Part shown: positions 22,810 to 32,091 of the stretch, piece by piece
How positions within the stretch are numbered: the stretch's first letter is position 1
Layout: every line of letters begins with the position of its first letter
Source: Lacticaseibacillus hulanensis
GTDB taxonomy: Bacteria; Bacillota; Bacilli; Lactobacillales; Lactobacillaceae
Length of the DNA: 40,473 nt
Direction: 5' to 3'
Assembly (NCBI RefSeq): GCF_004010095.1
Contig: NZ_RRYD01000031.1
Span: forward strand, 1 to 40,473
The notes under the pieces: generated by a model
The model's database searches: none
What the model was told of the DNA's origin: nothing
The model's input: the letters and a program-made list of their open reading frames with translations, nothing else
Position numbers and translations under genes: made by a program

Positions 22810-23186
22810 GCTCTCGTATTGCACGTGCTGGCAAACGTCTGGCTAAGGTCAAGCATTTGCTCGATAACGTGACGGTAACTATCTCAACACGCAAGCCGGT
22901 CAAGACTGGAGCAGTTACTGGTGTGGGTGATCCAGTTGCGATTGTGACTGACTATCCAGCACGGGTAATCAAAGGTAGTCTTGCCAGCAAGACGCAAGCT
23001 GAGTTTTTACCTGACGAATATGATGCTGTTCTGGTGATTGACACCGGAATTACCATACCTACTGGATGTACTATCGATGCTACTGGACCGGATGGATCAG
23101 TGACCCACTACAAGCGGGCTACTCGTGGATATGCTGGGTACGTCTCACACCAGGAGGTTGCGATGGTATTGAGCGCAAAGGGGTGA
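22803..23186 (+). CDS. Head closure / minor capsid protein
   Basis: 127 aa, 7-nt overlap with the connector gene. Small beta-barrel layout (VTVTISTRKPVKTGAVTGVG ... AVLVIDTGITIPTGCTI). Corresponds by position to SPP1 gp16-type stoppers or Gram-positive minor capsid proteins. Confidence 0.72.
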   Translation: MVSSRIARAGKRLAKVKHLLDNVTVTISTRKPVKTGAVTGVGDPVAIVTDYPARVIKGSLASKTQAEFLPDEYDAVLVIDTGITIPTGCTIDATGPDGSVTHYKRATRGYAGYVSHQEVAMVLSAKG

Positions 23187-23190
23187 GAGT

Positions 23191-23634
23191 ATGAGTGGCT
23201 GGGCAAAGGTCGACACAAAAGAATTTGAGCAGTTTGCTAAGCGTGTGCATGTAGAAGCGTCAGGCGGATTTAAGAATGATGTTGAAACTTCAGTCAGGAA
23301 GGCCGGAGATATAATTTTGCGTGAGGTCGACGCACGTACTCCAGTAGATACCGGTTTCCTAAGGGGTAAATGGCGGTTGACTGGCGCGGGTTATGAGCAC
23401 CGTAAATTTGTAATTAAGATTGCAAATAGTGCTGAATACGCATCGTTTGTTGAGGATGGCCACCGTCAACAGCCTGGCCGTTATGTACCCGAGCTGGGTA
23501 AGCAGTTAAAGGCCAAGTGGGTTCCTGGACAGCATATGCTACAAGAAGGAACTGATTACGCGATGCCTTATGCTGTCAATGTGATGAGAAAAGGTGTTGA
23601 GGAAGCCGCGGCTAAGATTTTTGAGGGGGATTGA
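23191..23634 (+). CDS. HK97 gp10-like tail completion protein
   Basis: 147 aa. RTPVDTGFLRGKWRL and NSAEYASFVEDGHRQ are the conserved core of the HK97-gp10 family; attaches the tail to the head. SD GGGGTGAG. Confidence 0.9.
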   Translation: MSGWAKVDTKEFEQFAKRVHVEASGGFKNDVETSVRKAGDIILREVDARTPVDTGFLRGKWRLTGAGYEHRKFVIKIANSAEYASFVEDGHRQQPGRYVPELGKQLKAKWVPGQHMLQEGTDYAMPYAVNVMRKGVEEAAAKIFEGD

Positions 23635-23636
23635 TT

Positions 23637-24095
23637 ATGGAAGACATTACGCAGCAGGTCTGCGAGACCTTGGCCAAGTACTGGCCGAACATGACCGTCT
23701 ACCGTGAGAATCAGCCCGATGGTTTTGTGACGCCGAGCTTTTTTGTGCATCGGATTAGCCTGGGTAGTACACGCAGTCGTATGCAGTACCAGTGGCGCAC
23801 TTATGCATTTGAGGTGGACTACTTCCCTGATGACAGCGACGACGGTGTACATGCTTATAGCGAGCTGGACAACATGGCTGAACAGATGGCTGATAGCCTT
23901 ACGATGCTGGGTGATGCGCTTGCTCATATTGAACAGCTAGACGTCACCGTGGAGCGTGAGCAACTAGTCGTGCAAGCAACCTTTAACGTCACGATTCATG
24001 CAGCTCCAGTACTCAACCCAACACTACAAGGTAAACTAGATTATCAAGGAGGTATCGCTAATGGCGAACGAACAGGCAACAATGCCAAAGCTTGA
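23637..24095 (+). CDS. Tail terminator protein
   Basis: 152 aa. Features of the phage tail-terminator family of Gram-positives: VYRENQPDGFVTPSFFVH, QWRTYAFEVDYFPDD, and a beta-rich end with QATFNVTIH. The ATG at 23637 is preferred to the TTG two codons earlier by SD distance. Caps the tail tube before joining. Confidence 0.82.
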   Translation: MEDITQQVCETLAKYWPNMTVYRENQPDGFVTPSFFVHRISLGSTRSRMQYQWRTYAFEVDYFPDDSDDGVHAYSELDNMAEQMADSLTMLGDALAHIEQLDVTVEREQLVVQATFNVTIHAAPVLNPTLQGKLDYQGGIANGERTGNNAKA

Positions 24096-24246
24096 GCCAC
24101 GTTACAGCAAGGCCGAATTACTTGGCGCGTCCAATCTAACTGGACGTGAACGTGACGTACTTGCTGCGGCACTGCGCTCAGATAAAACGTATACGACCGA
24201 CGAAGCAAAGTTGGCCATTCAGAAATTTAAGGGAGGCATGTTTTAA
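24061..24246 (+). CDS. Small protein before the sheath gene
   Basis: 61 aa, overlapping the tail-terminator gene by 35 nt, with AAGGAGG. Contains YSKAELLGASNLTGRERDVL and LAIQKFKGGMF, the pattern of the short protein found directly before XkdK-type sheath genes. Structural or assembly role unknown. Its stop abuts the sheath start. Confidence 0.78.
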   Translation: MANEQATMPKLEPRYSKAELLGASNLTGRERDVLAAALRSDKTYTTDEAKLAIQKFKGGMF

Positions 24247-25689
24247 ATGGCAGGCGGAACTTTTACACAAACAAACAAGAAGCGCCCAGGCGCTTATATC
24301 AACATTAAGGCACCCACTACTGCGGTGCCCTCAGCAGACACGACTCGAGGGGTCGTGTTTTTTGTTGGTGGAAATTATCTCGGCTGGGGTGCCACTGGTA
24401 TTGTGACGCTCAACTCAGCAAGTGACTTCCAGAAGTTGCTTGGGGTTGACCTTACCAGTGACTTGCCAGGGCTCACGGTTAACCCTACTCAGGGTGGCGC
24501 TGAAATCAGTGTTGATCAGAAACAAATTGCAATGCTACACGGTCTGCGTGAGACCATCAAGGCTGCAAGCAAGGTCCTGTTCTACAATATCAACACTGGT
24601 GAAAAGGCAGCATTGGCGGAGAACGCATGGCCCTGGGTCTTCACTGCAAAATACCCTGGTGAACGTGGCAACACTATTCAGGTGGGCGTGGCCAAGGATG
24701 CCAGTGTAGACGGTCAGTTTATTGTGACAACCTACTTTGGAACCGTTGCAGTTGACCGTCAGACGGTTACTGCTGCTAGTCAGCTGCTCAGTAACGACTA
24801 TGTTGATGTGACTGTATCTGCTGATGGTTCAATTGATGATGGTGCAGCATTGCTAGACGCATTTGATGCAGCCAGCACGAAGTCCCTAACTGGTGGGACT
24901 ACTGATACCTCAGCGGATATCGATACAGACTCACTGATTGCGTCTATGGAAGTGCAGGAATTCAACACCGTAGTTGCAGCGGGCCAAGAGCCCACAGCCA
25001 CCATTCATGCGCTGATTGCATCCACAGTTGAACGATTACGCGACGATGAAGGCCAGAAGGTTACCGCTGTGATTCCGGATGGGACCACCGTTGATGCTGA
25101 CTATGAAGGGCTCATTGTGGTCGCTAACGGGGTAACTCTTGAAGATGGCACCGTGTTGTCTGCTAGTGAGGCAGCGGGTTGGGTCGCTGGTGCGGAAGCC
25201 GCGGCGGCAGTTAACCAATCGCTCACTTATGCAGAGTACCCGAATGCGATTGATGTCACTCCACGCTATGATGATGAATCTACCATTGCAGGCCTGAATG
25301 CCGGCAAGCTCATGTTCACCGTCCGCCGTGATGGCACAGTTGTGATTGAGCAGGATATCAACAGTTTGCACACATTCACAAGTGACAAGTCTTCTAGCCT
25401 CAGTAAGAACCGGGTCATGCGCGTGCTCGATGAACTAGCACAGAACACCAAGGACACGTTCGAATCGAGTTTTATTGGCAAGATTAATAACGATACGACC
25501 GGGCGTGACTTGTTTAAGGCTAATCGCATCCAGTACATCAACACCCTGGTTAACTCTGGGGCTGTCCAGGCATTTGACAATGACGACATCACTGTCGACC
25601 CTGGGGACGAACTTGACCAGGTGATTGTCACACTTGGCGTGCAGCCGATTGATGCCATGGAAAAGCTGTACATGACAGTAACCATTTAA
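24247..25689 (+). CDS. xkdK: Contractile tail sheath protein (XkdK-like)
   Basis: 480 aa. N-terminal KKRPGAYINIKA and TRGVVFFVGGNYLGWGATG, middle WVFTAKYPGERGNTIQVGV, and C-terminal KNRVMRVLDELAQNTKDTFE are sheath signatures of PBSX and related myophages. It makes the outer contractile cylinder, which identifies the phage as a myovirus. Confidence 0.95.
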   Translation: MAGGTFTQTNKKRPGAYINIKAPTTAVPSADTTRGVVFFVGGNYLGWGATGIVTLNSASDFQKLLGVDLTSDLPGLTVNPTQGGAEISVDQKQIAMLHGLRETIKAASKVLFYNINTGEKAALAENAWPWVFTAKYPGERGNTIQVGVAKDASVDGQFIVTTYFGTVAVDRQTVTAASQLLSNDYVDVTVSADGSIDDGAALLDAFDAASTKSLTGGTTDTSADIDTDSLIASMEVQEFNTVVAAGQEPTATIHALIASTVERLRDDEGQKVTAVIPDGTTVDADYEGLIVVANGVTLEDGTVLSASEAAGWVAGAEAAAAVNQSLTYAEYPNAIDVTPRYDDESTIAGLNAGKLMFTVRRDGTVVIEQDINSLHTFTSDKSSSLSKNRVMRVLDELAQNTKDTFESSFIGKINNDTTGRDLFKANRIQYINTLVNSGAVQAFDNDDITVDPGDELDQVIVTLGVQPIDAMEKLYMTVTI

Positions 25690-25702
25690 GGAGGGATGAA
25701 TT

Positions 25703-26185
25703 TTGGATAAAGCAACGCAGACCTACATCAATGCACACGACATCATCTCCTCAAAAGAAGGTGTGCTGTTTGCGACCATTGACGGGCAGAACATTCCGCT
25801 GATTGAGTTGACAGAATGTTCTGCCAAGCTCGAAAAGAACAAAGAAGAAGTGCAAGCCATTGGCAAGCGCATCACCATGAACAAAACCACGAGCGTTAAG
25901 GGGACCGGTACACTTTCTGGCCACCTGATTAACTCCAACTGGCTTAAATATGGTTCTGACTTCCTTAAGGGCGGTGCCGATCTTTACTTCAGCATCAGCG
26001 CGACAGTGAGTGACTCAACGAGCTCCCTGGGCTCACAGACCGTTTCTCTGTCTGATGTGAACATGGATGACATTCCAGTCATCGACTTCAACTCGGATGA
26101 CGGCACCATGGATTGGGAATCAGACTTTACGTTTGAGGACTTCCAGCTTGTTACGCCATTTACGAGCGGCATTAACCAGCTCTAA
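25703..26185 (+). CDS. xkdM: Tail tube protein (XkdM-like)
   Basis: 160 aa, TTG start behind AAGGAGGGATG. Beta-rich; KATQTYINAHDIISSKEG at the N-terminus and SDFTFEDFQLVTPF at the end are as in XkdM. Inner tube inside the sheath. Confidence 0.93.
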   Translation: MDKATQTYINAHDIISSKEGVLFATIDGQNIPLIELTECSAKLEKNKEEVQAIGKRITMNKTTSVKGTGTLSGHLINSNWLKYGSDFLKGGADLYFSISATVSDSTSSLGSQTVSLSDVNMDDIPVIDFNSDDGTMDWESDFTFEDFQLVTPFTSGINQL

Positions 26186-26204
26186 AAATTAGGAGGATAT
26201 AACT

Positions 26205-26615
26205 ATGGCTACATCGATTGAAGACTTTCTTATGCAAAACGTGGGCGCCACTGAAGAGACTGCAGAGGTCAAGTTTGACCGGTTTAAGAGTCCCTTCGTG
26301 GTCCGCTCACTAACTGAAGATGAGGTTAGTGACCTACGTAAGCAGGCAACCAAGCGGGTTAAACAAAAGGGTATGCTGACGTCTGAAGTGGACACCAACA
26401 AGTTTAGTGACTTGATGATTGCCGCGGCGGTGGTTGAACCTGACATTAACAACAGCAAGCTACAAGCCAGCTGGGGTCTCAGTGGGCAACCAGTCAAGAT
26501 GCTTAAGCGGATGTTGCGGGCAGGTGAATACGCAGACCTTGGCGAAAAGGTCCAAGAGCTGTCTGGATTTGATGCAGAAGACGTTGATGATCTCGCAGAA
26601 GAAGTAAAAAACTAG
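26205..26615 (+). CDS. xkdN: Tail assembly chaperone, short form (XkdN-like)
   Basis: 136 aa. Begins MATSIEDFLMQNVG, contains FKSPFVVRSLTEDEVSDLRK and GQPVKMLKRMLRAGEYADLG, the XkdN/gpG-like family. Ends ...EEVKN at a slippery heptamer, so it is the upstream product of a frameshift pair that coats the tape measure during tail assembly. Confidence 0.92.
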   Translation: MATSIEDFLMQNVGATEETAEVKFDRFKSPFVVRSLTEDEVSDLRKQATKRVKQKGMLTSEVDTNKFSDLMIAAAVVEPDINNSKLQASWGLSGQPVKMLKRMLRAGEYADLGEKVQELSGFDAEDVDDLAEEVKN

Positions 26616-26821
26616 TTAAGGCGGGCGATGGTGCGGAGTTTACCTATTACTTTCGGGCAATGAACGAATTCGGATGGGCACCACGCACATGGACCGCACT
26701 AACTAGGCGCGAGAAAGCCATGGTTATAGCCGGAATCGACTTGCAGGTTGAGGAGGAACAACGTCAGCAGAAAGAAGCTGACAGGAAGGCGAGTCACGCA
26801 GTGCACCGTAAAGGACGGTAG
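26205..26821 (+). CDS. Tail assembly chaperone, -1 frameshift long form
   Basis: About 205 aa when ribosomes slip one base back at A-AAA-AAC (26606-26612). The -1 frame stays open from there to TAG at 26819-26821, adding about 69 residues (VKAGDGAEFTYYFRAMNEFG at the start, then GWAPRTWTALTRRE, ending in a charged helix). This extension has no start codon or SD of its own. It accounts for the stretch between the chaperone and the tape-measure gene. The arrangement equals gpG/gpGT of lambda-type and Xkd-type tails. Confidence 0.87.
26606..26612 (+). other. Programmed -1 frameshift site A AAA AAC
   Basis: The heptamer lies two codons before the zero-frame stop TAG, in the correct phase (AAA-AAC in frame 0). 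I see no strong hairpin in the next 30 nt. Confidence 0.87.
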
Positions 26822-26843
26822 CGGGCGCGGCTCGCTTTTTTTG
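26820..26843 (+). terminator. Weak terminator-like hairpin before the tape-measure gene
   Basis: AGCG...CGCT with a GC-rich loop followed by seven T. Short stem; may act as partial terminator that lowers tape-measure expression relative to tube and sheath, or be neutral. Confidence 0.45.
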
Positions 26844-26867
26844 TAATCAACCTAGGAAGGAGGAACC

Positions 26868-29693
26868 GTGTCTACAATTTCAAGCTCAATCGCAATCCAA
26901 GATAAATTCTCTGCAACGCTTAACAAGTTGGATGGCGGTACTAATCGTGCACTGACTGGGTTGCAGAAGCTTGGCCAGGTTGGCGGCAACTTTGGCGGTC
27001 TCAATGGTCAGATTGGCAAGACAACCGGCCTACTCAAAAGCATGGTTGGGGCTAACTTGATTGGTAGTGGTATTACTGCCGGACTAGGCGTAATTCGTAA
27101 CGGGATTACTGGCCTCATAGGCGACTTGTCCGCCGCCTCTGCTACCTGGCAAACGTTCCAGGGCAACATGGAGAACCTGGGCTTAGGCAGTGGCCAGATT
27201 AAGGCTGCCAAGAAAGACATGCAGTCATACGCTCAGCAAACCATTTACTCTGCGTCTGAAATGGCATCGACATACGCACAACTGCGTGCTGTGGGTACCA
27301 AGAACACGGGTGACCTGGTTAAAGGCTTTGGCGGTTTGGCTGCAGCATCTGAAGACCCCGCGCAGGCGATGAAGACACTTAGTCAGCAAGCCACACAGAT
27401 GGCGGCATTACCAGCTGTCCAGTGGGCAGACTTTAAGCTTATGCTGCAGCAATCGCCAGCCGGGATGGCTGCGGTGGCCAAACAGATGAACATGTCGACA
27501 GGGCAGATGATTAAGCAGATTCAAGCCGGCAAGATTAAGACTCAAGACTTCTTCAATGCCATCAATAAAGTCGGTACATCACCGGCGTTTATGACGATGG
27601 CCACAAAGTTTAAAACTGTTGGCCAGGCGGTTGACGGGTTAAAGGAGACTCTGACCAACAAACTTCAATCCGCCTTTGACAGTACCAGCCAAGTGGGCAT
27701 CAACATGGTGTCCAGCTTGACTGATAAAATTGCTAAGTTTGACCTCAACGGGTTGCTCGCGAAGTTCGCAGCGTTTGGCAATGCGTTTAAGCAGACTATG
27801 GCCATGCCTGAAGTCAATTTAGCACTGGGCAATATTAAAAAAGCTATTATGCACGTGATTACAGCACTGACTGGCATTAAGCCAGGTCAGTCCGGGCTTG
27901 GTCTGATGGCTAGTCTTGGCGAAAAGGCTGGTGATGGTGTAGCTAAGGCAGCAGACGCGGTTTCATCTTTTGCAAACTGGGTCAGCAGTCTAGATCCAGA
28001 TACCATCAAATCGGCAGCCAAGGGTGTGCTTGCTTTGTTTGTCGCACTCAAAGGATATTCGGCAATTAGCGGTATCTTTGCCGGCATCAAAAGTGAGCTT
28101 TTTATTGGGCTTGCTGCTGGTGTGGCTAAGTTCATCGGTTCGTGGGACCCAGACGTCCTCATGTTTGTCGGAGACGTACTCGCTGGGATTGTAATTGCAA
28201 TTAAGGGCATCATGTTAGCTGAAAAGGTAGCTGGTGCCGTGCAAGGACTCGTCGGTGCGTTCTCAGGTATGGGTGCTGCGGCTGTACCGGCGGCTGCGGG
28301 TGAAACTGCCGTTGGTACTGCAGCTGGCTCATCTGCCGGCAACATGCTACGGTTTGCTGCCGCTGCTTTGATGATTGGCGGGGCAATTGTCCTAGCTGCT
28401 GCTGGTATGTGGATTATGGTCCAAGCAGCAACACAGCTTGCTTCCGGCGGCTGGGGTGCTGTTGGGGCTCTGACGTTGCTGGTTGGAGTAATTGCAGCTG
28501 TGGCAGTGGCGGCGTCCGTGTTTGCACCGCAGCTAATGCTTGCGGGGGCCGCAATGCTGATATTTGGCGCCGGTCTAGCAGTTGTCGGCGTGGCCATCAT
28601 GCTAGTGGCTACTGGGATGCTGATTTTGGCGGCGACAATGCCGCTAATTGCCACGTATGGCTTACAAGCCGCTGTTGCATTTCTGGCACTGGGGCCAGCG
28701 CTTGTTGTGTTCGGTGCTGGTGCCCTCGTAGGTGGTGCCGCGGCAATGGTTCTGGCTGCTGGGGTCATGGCCCTGGCGGTAGCCGCAATGGTTGCCGGCG
28801 CTGGTGCTGTGGTACTTGGTGCAGGGCTCGTAATCGTTGCGGCTGGGCTGGCGTTGGTCGGTGCGGGTGCTGTGATTGCTGGCGCTGGCCTTGTTGTACT
28901 CGGTGCAGGGGTCATGGCTGTGGCTCGGTCATTTATTACTGCTGGCACAATGATGGTGACGGCAATTACCGGTGCGATGACTCGGGTTAAGTCGGCAGTC
29001 TCAAACGGGGTTCGGTCAGCTGTTGCTGGCGCTAAGCAGTTTGGGTCTGGCCTGGTGAACGTTGGGAAGGACCTTATCAAGGGGCTCATCAAAGGGGTCA
29101 CTGGCATGGCCAAGAGTGCGGTCAAGGCAGTCTCAAGTGTAGTCGGCGGCATTGTTGGCAAGGTCAAAGGCCTATTCAAAATTGGTTCACCGTCACGGCT
29201 GTTCCAGAAGTTCGGGCGTTGGACTTTGGAAGGTTACAACAACGGGATTAGAGACCGCGCGGAGTCATCCATCAACGCGGTAGCAAATACCATGTCTGAT
29301 GTGGCCGCTGCGGCTGATGGTACGACGTTGGCAGCGCCAATGCTAATGGGCCTCAACCCTGGTGATTTACTTGCTAGTGGCTTCCAACGAGCAGCAAATG
29401 CTGTCGGATTGATTAGTAGTGCGCTCGGCGCATTACCGGCGAATACTAACTTGGCTGTAGCAGGTGATTACACGGGTTCTGGCCTAGTCACCGGCGATGT
29501 ACCAGCAAGTGCACCAAGCGGGCTGACTGGGGCTGGAACGCGGCCAAACACCACTACTAACAGCAGCGACACGAAGACAATAAACTTTCAAAAAGGTGCC
29601 ATTGTGATTGACGCAAAGGACAAGTCTGCATCCGAACTAGTTGCGATGATAGAAGATTACCTGCGGACACAAGATGCCGGCGGGCTTAGTTAG
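26868..29693 (+). CDS. Tape measure protein
   Basis: 941 aa, GTG start behind AAGGAGGAA. N-terminal tape-measure domain (about 60-270, with QKLGQVGGNFGGLNGQIGKT and the QTIYSASEMASTYAQLRAVG segment typical of the conserved N-terminal domain). Residues about 375-690 are long hydrophobic Ala/Val/Gly helices, probably membrane-inserting at infection. Then amphipathic helices and FKIGSPSRLFQKFGRWTLEG (about 765-785), a motif usual near the end of these proteins. The length suggests a tail of the order of 140 nm by the usual 0.15 nm per residue rule. Confidence 0.94.
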   Translation: MSTISSSIAIQDKFSATLNKLDGGTNRALTGLQKLGQVGGNFGGLNGQIGKTTGLLKSMVGANLIGSGITAGLGVIRNGITGLIGDLSAASATWQTFQGNMENLGLGSGQIKAAKKDMQSYAQQTIYSASEMASTYAQLRAVGTKNTGDLVKGFGGLAAASEDPAQAMKTLSQQATQMAALPAVQWADFKLMLQQSPAGMAAVAKQMNMSTGQMIKQIQAGKIKTQDFFNAINKVGTSPAFMTMATKFKTVGQAVDGLKETLTNKLQSAFDSTSQVGINMVSSLTDKIAKFDLNGLLAKFAAFGNAFKQTMAMPEVNLALGNIKKAIMHVITALTGIKPGQSGLGLMASLGEKAGDGVAKAADAVSSFANWVSSLDPDTIKSAAKGVLALFVALKGYSAISGIFAGIKSELFIGLAAGVAKFIGSWDPDVLMFVGDVLAGIVIAIKGIMLAEKVAGAVQGLVGAFSGMGAAAVPAAAGETAVGTAAGSSAGNMLRFAAAALMIGGAIVLAAAGMWIMVQAATQLASGGWGAVGALTLLVGVIAAVAVAASVFAPQLMLAGAAMLIFGAGLAVVGVAIMLVATGMLILAATMPLIATYGLQAAVAFLALGPALVVFGAGALVGGAAAMVLAAGVMALAVAAMVAGAGAVVLGAGLVIVAAGLALVGAGAVIAGAGLVVLGAGVMAVARSFITAGTMMVTAITGAMTRVKSAVSNGVRSAVAGAKQFGSGLVNVGKDLIKGLIKGVTGMAKSAVKAVSSVVGGIVGKVKGLFKIGSPSRLFQKFGRWTLEGYNNGIRDRAESSINAVANTMSDVAAAADGTTLAAPMLMGLNPGDLLASGFQRAANAVGLISSALGALPANTNLAVAGDYTGSGLVTGDVPASAPSGLTGAGTRPNTTTNSSDTKTINFQKGAIVIDAKDKSASELVAMIEDYLRTQDAGGLS

Positions 29694-29709
29694 AAAGGAA
29701 GGGATAGTA

Positions 29710-30408
29710 ATGGCGACGCATATGGGGGTTTACCTCACTAACAGTTCGAACAATACGATTGAGCTGCCAGTTGCGCCGTCCGACTTCACGGTGCCGAGCG
29801 AGTTGGACGGGGAATCAGTTACAGTGCTCGGCTTAGGCGAGATCAACCGAATTGGGCTTGAAAAGCTCAAAACAATTAGCTTTGACGGTGTACTGCCGCT
29901 AATACCTAAGACAGCACATTACACAACGGCGCAGAAACTGTTAAAGAACGCCCAGGCCTACATTGACTGGATTCAGGCGGCCAAGAAGACCAAGAAGCCA
30001 GTACGTGTCGTGCTGTCGGGTACTAAGATCTCGCTATCGATGCAAATAACAAGTTTTGAATACGGCTTTAAGTCAGGCAATTCGATTGAGTATCAGTACA
30101 CGCTGGGACTAACGGAGTACAGGCAAGTGCAGGCCCATAAGGTAAAAGTGGTTATCACTAAACCAACTACGGTTAAGAAGGGCACCTCGCGGCCTGCGCC
30201 AAGCAAGAAGATAGGTGTGGGGTCAACTGTGATTGTTAATGGTACATTGCACCGTGACTCATATGGTGCCGGGCCCGGGAAGACTGAGCACAATGCCACA
30301 CGCAAGGTAAGCATCTATAAGCCTGGGCGCAAGTGCCCATATCATGTAACTACTTTGTCTGGCGGTTGGCGTGGTTGGGTGACAGCGGGGAGTGTGAAGC
30401 TCAAATGA
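29710..30408 (+). CDS. xkdP: XkdP-like tail/baseplate protein
   Basis: 232 aa. N-terminal THMGVYLTNSSNNTIELPVAP then YIDWIQAAKKTKKPVRVVLS is the XkdP core that joins tube to baseplate. Instead of the LysM domain seen in many relatives, the end (about 165-232) looks like an SH3-type beta domain (KIGVGSTVIVNGTLHRDSYG, GGWRGWVTAGSVKLK). The ATG at 29710 is preferred for its AAAGGAAGGG. Confidence 0.85.
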   Translation: MATHMGVYLTNSSNNTIELPVAPSDFTVPSELDGESVTVLGLGEINRIGLEKLKTISFDGVLPLIPKTAHYTTAQKLLKNAQAYIDWIQAAKKTKKPVRVVLSGTKISLSMQITSFEYGFKSGNSIEYQYTLGLTEYRQVQAHKVKVVITKPTTVKKGTSRPAPSKKIGVGSTVIVNGTLHRDSYGAGPGKTEHNATRKVSIYKPGRKCPYHVTTLSGGWRGWVTAGSVKLK

Positions 30409-31391
30409 CTTGCACACAATTTATTGTTGGACATCGTGGATCTACAGACCGCTGGGACGTGCGTGACCTGGCGACAAACGTCAAGCTTGATACGGATGAC
30501 GATTTTGCGGCAGGCACGCTCACGTTTGACCTGTTAGAGGTAAACGAGGGCTTTGGGCCCAGCAACGGTGATGAAGTACGGTTCGGGTGGGATAACGGCA
30601 AGACTTTTTTTGGTTACATTTTCAAGGCCGGGTACACATCCGACGAAGTATTTTCAATAACTGCATACGACCCTATGCGGTATCTGAAGAATCAAGATAC
30701 AAGAGTATGGCCAATTGGCACCTTATCCCAGCGATTCGTAACGGCATGTCAATCCGTGGGTATTAAGTACAAGGTAGTCACCGCCAGCAAGTATAAATTA
30801 CCATCCAAGTTATCTGACGGCGTGTCATTTTTCGACATGCTTCAGGAAGATATTGAGGCAACACAAACAGGCACTGGAGCTCGATTTATCTTGAGGTGTA
30901 ACTACGACACAGTTGAGCTGGTACAAACGCCGACCAAGGCCCTGCAGTATCTAGTCGGCGATGGCACTGGCATAACCAGTTGGGAGTATGACCGCGACAT
31001 CGATGATGCCTACAACGTGGTAAAGGTTGTCAAAACGAAGCAGGACAAGAATGGTTCCGCTACGGCGACGGCAATTACGTCGGCCTCGGCATCAGGATCA
31101 ACTATTTCACGCTGGGGGAAACTTCAGAAGGTTGAGAAGGTCACTGATGACGATACTAATCTGGCGCAGATGAAGACCAAAGCGGCTCATCTGCTCAGGG
31201 CCAGTAACGTGGAAGCCAAAACGATGAAGCTCACGGTTCTTGGCAGTATGGATTATCAGCTTGGTGTGGCCTTCATGCTGCAGGTAAAGAGTTTGGTAGA
31301 AATGGGCCTAAAACCTGTTTGTACCGTGCGCAAATGCACACAGAATTTCGACCCGACCAATTGGACAACAGACCTGGAGGTGACCTGGTAA
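30405..31391 (+). CDS. xkdQ: Baseplate hub protein (XkdQ-like)
   Basis: 328 aa, ATG overlapping the previous stop by 4 nt. RWDVRDLATNVKLDTDDDFA, VFSITAYDPMRYLKNQDTRV and YLVGDGTGITSWEYDRDIDD match the XkdQ/gp27-like hub family. Connects spike and tube. Confidence 0.9.
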   Translation: MTCTQFIVGHRGSTDRWDVRDLATNVKLDTDDDFAAGTLTFDLLEVNEGFGPSNGDEVRFGWDNGKTFFGYIFKAGYTSDEVFSITAYDPMRYLKNQDTRVWPIGTLSQRFVTACQSVGIKYKVVTASKYKLPSKLSDGVSFFDMLQEDIEATQTGTGARFILRCNYDTVELVQTPTKALQYLVGDGTGITSWEYDRDIDDAYNVVKVVKTKQDKNGSATATAITSASASGSTISRWGKLQKVEKVTDDDTNLAQMKTKAAHLLRASNVEAKTMKLTVLGSMDYQLGVAFMLQVKSLVEMGLKPVCTVRKCTQNFDPTNWTTDLEVTW

Positions 31392-31696
31392 TGGCAGTTA
31401 AATCTGGCAGTTGGCTAATTAAGCAAATGCGCAGCCGAGGTGGCCATGCATCGGAGTACGCGGATGTTGTGACTGGTATGGTGACTAACGTCAACCCGGT
31501 CACAATTCAGATTCAGGCTAATGTGCTGCTGACGGGGCCCTTAATTGAGCTGGGGCGGCACGTGACCAAGTATCATACCGAGATTAATGGTGCGGATGCT
31601 GAGGTTGATGAGTCTCTCAAGATTGGTGACACTGTGGCCATGATTCGCGAGGACGGTGGCCAGAAATTCTATGTATTTGAAAAGGTGGGTGATTGA
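31391..31696 (+). CDS. xkdR: DUF2577 (XkdR-like) baseplate protein
   Basis: 101 aa, ATG sharing one base with the hub stop, SD GGAGGTG. GMVTNVNPVTIQIQANVLLT and ESLKIGDTVAMIREDGGQKF are the DUF2577 beta pattern; likely part of the central spike/hub. Confidence 0.88.
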   Translation: MAVKSGSWLIKQMRSRGGHASEYADVVTGMVTNVNPVTIQIQANVLLTGPLIELGRHVTKYHTEINGADAEVDESLKIGDTVAMIREDGGQKFYVFEKVGD

Positions 31697-31698
31697 AC

Positions 31699-32091
31699 AT
31701 GGCTGATGAAGAAACTGAAACAGATGACCTGCAGGAGGTTACGCAGCCCTCACTCACTTACCGAATTGCTGGTGGTCATGTACGGGGGAACGTTGATGGT
31801 CAAGAGGCAATGCGCCAAGCAATCGGCAAGATTCTGTCGACTGAGCGTTTTGTGTGGCCCATTTACACCGAGCAGTATGGCAATGACCTAATCGAGTTAA
31901 TTGGCAAGGACATGCCATACGCAGAGACTGAAGTTACTCGTATGCTGACGGAGGCACTGGAAGCTGATGACCGTGTGACTGATGTAGATGTCACCGACAT
32001 CGAGGCAGTATCTGGTGATACGCTGGCAGTCACAGCAACAGTGACCACTATCTTTGGCGACCTGCAGGTAGAAACGGAGGTGGCGACTTGA
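31699..32091 (+). CDS. xkdS: DUF2634 (XkdS-like) baseplate wedge protein
   Basis: 130 aa. gp25-like fold: GQEAMRQAIGKILSTERFVW, PIYTEQYGNDLIELIGKDMP. ATG at 31699 preferred over the TTG two codons upstream. Sheath-initiating wedge subunit. Confidence 0.9.
   Translation: MADEETETDDLQEVTQPSLTYRIAGGHVRGNVDGQEAMRQAIGKILSTERFVWPIYTEQYGNDLIELIGKDMPYAETEVTRMLTEALEADDRVTDVDVTDIEAVSGDTLAVTATVTTIFGDLQVETEVAT

Noticed and set aside
27887-29179. 430-aa minus-strand ORF opposite the tape-measure gene
   Set aside because: Low-complexity Pro/Ala/Thr/Ser shadow of the Ala/Val/Gly-rich tape-measure codons; no SD or recognisable domain.
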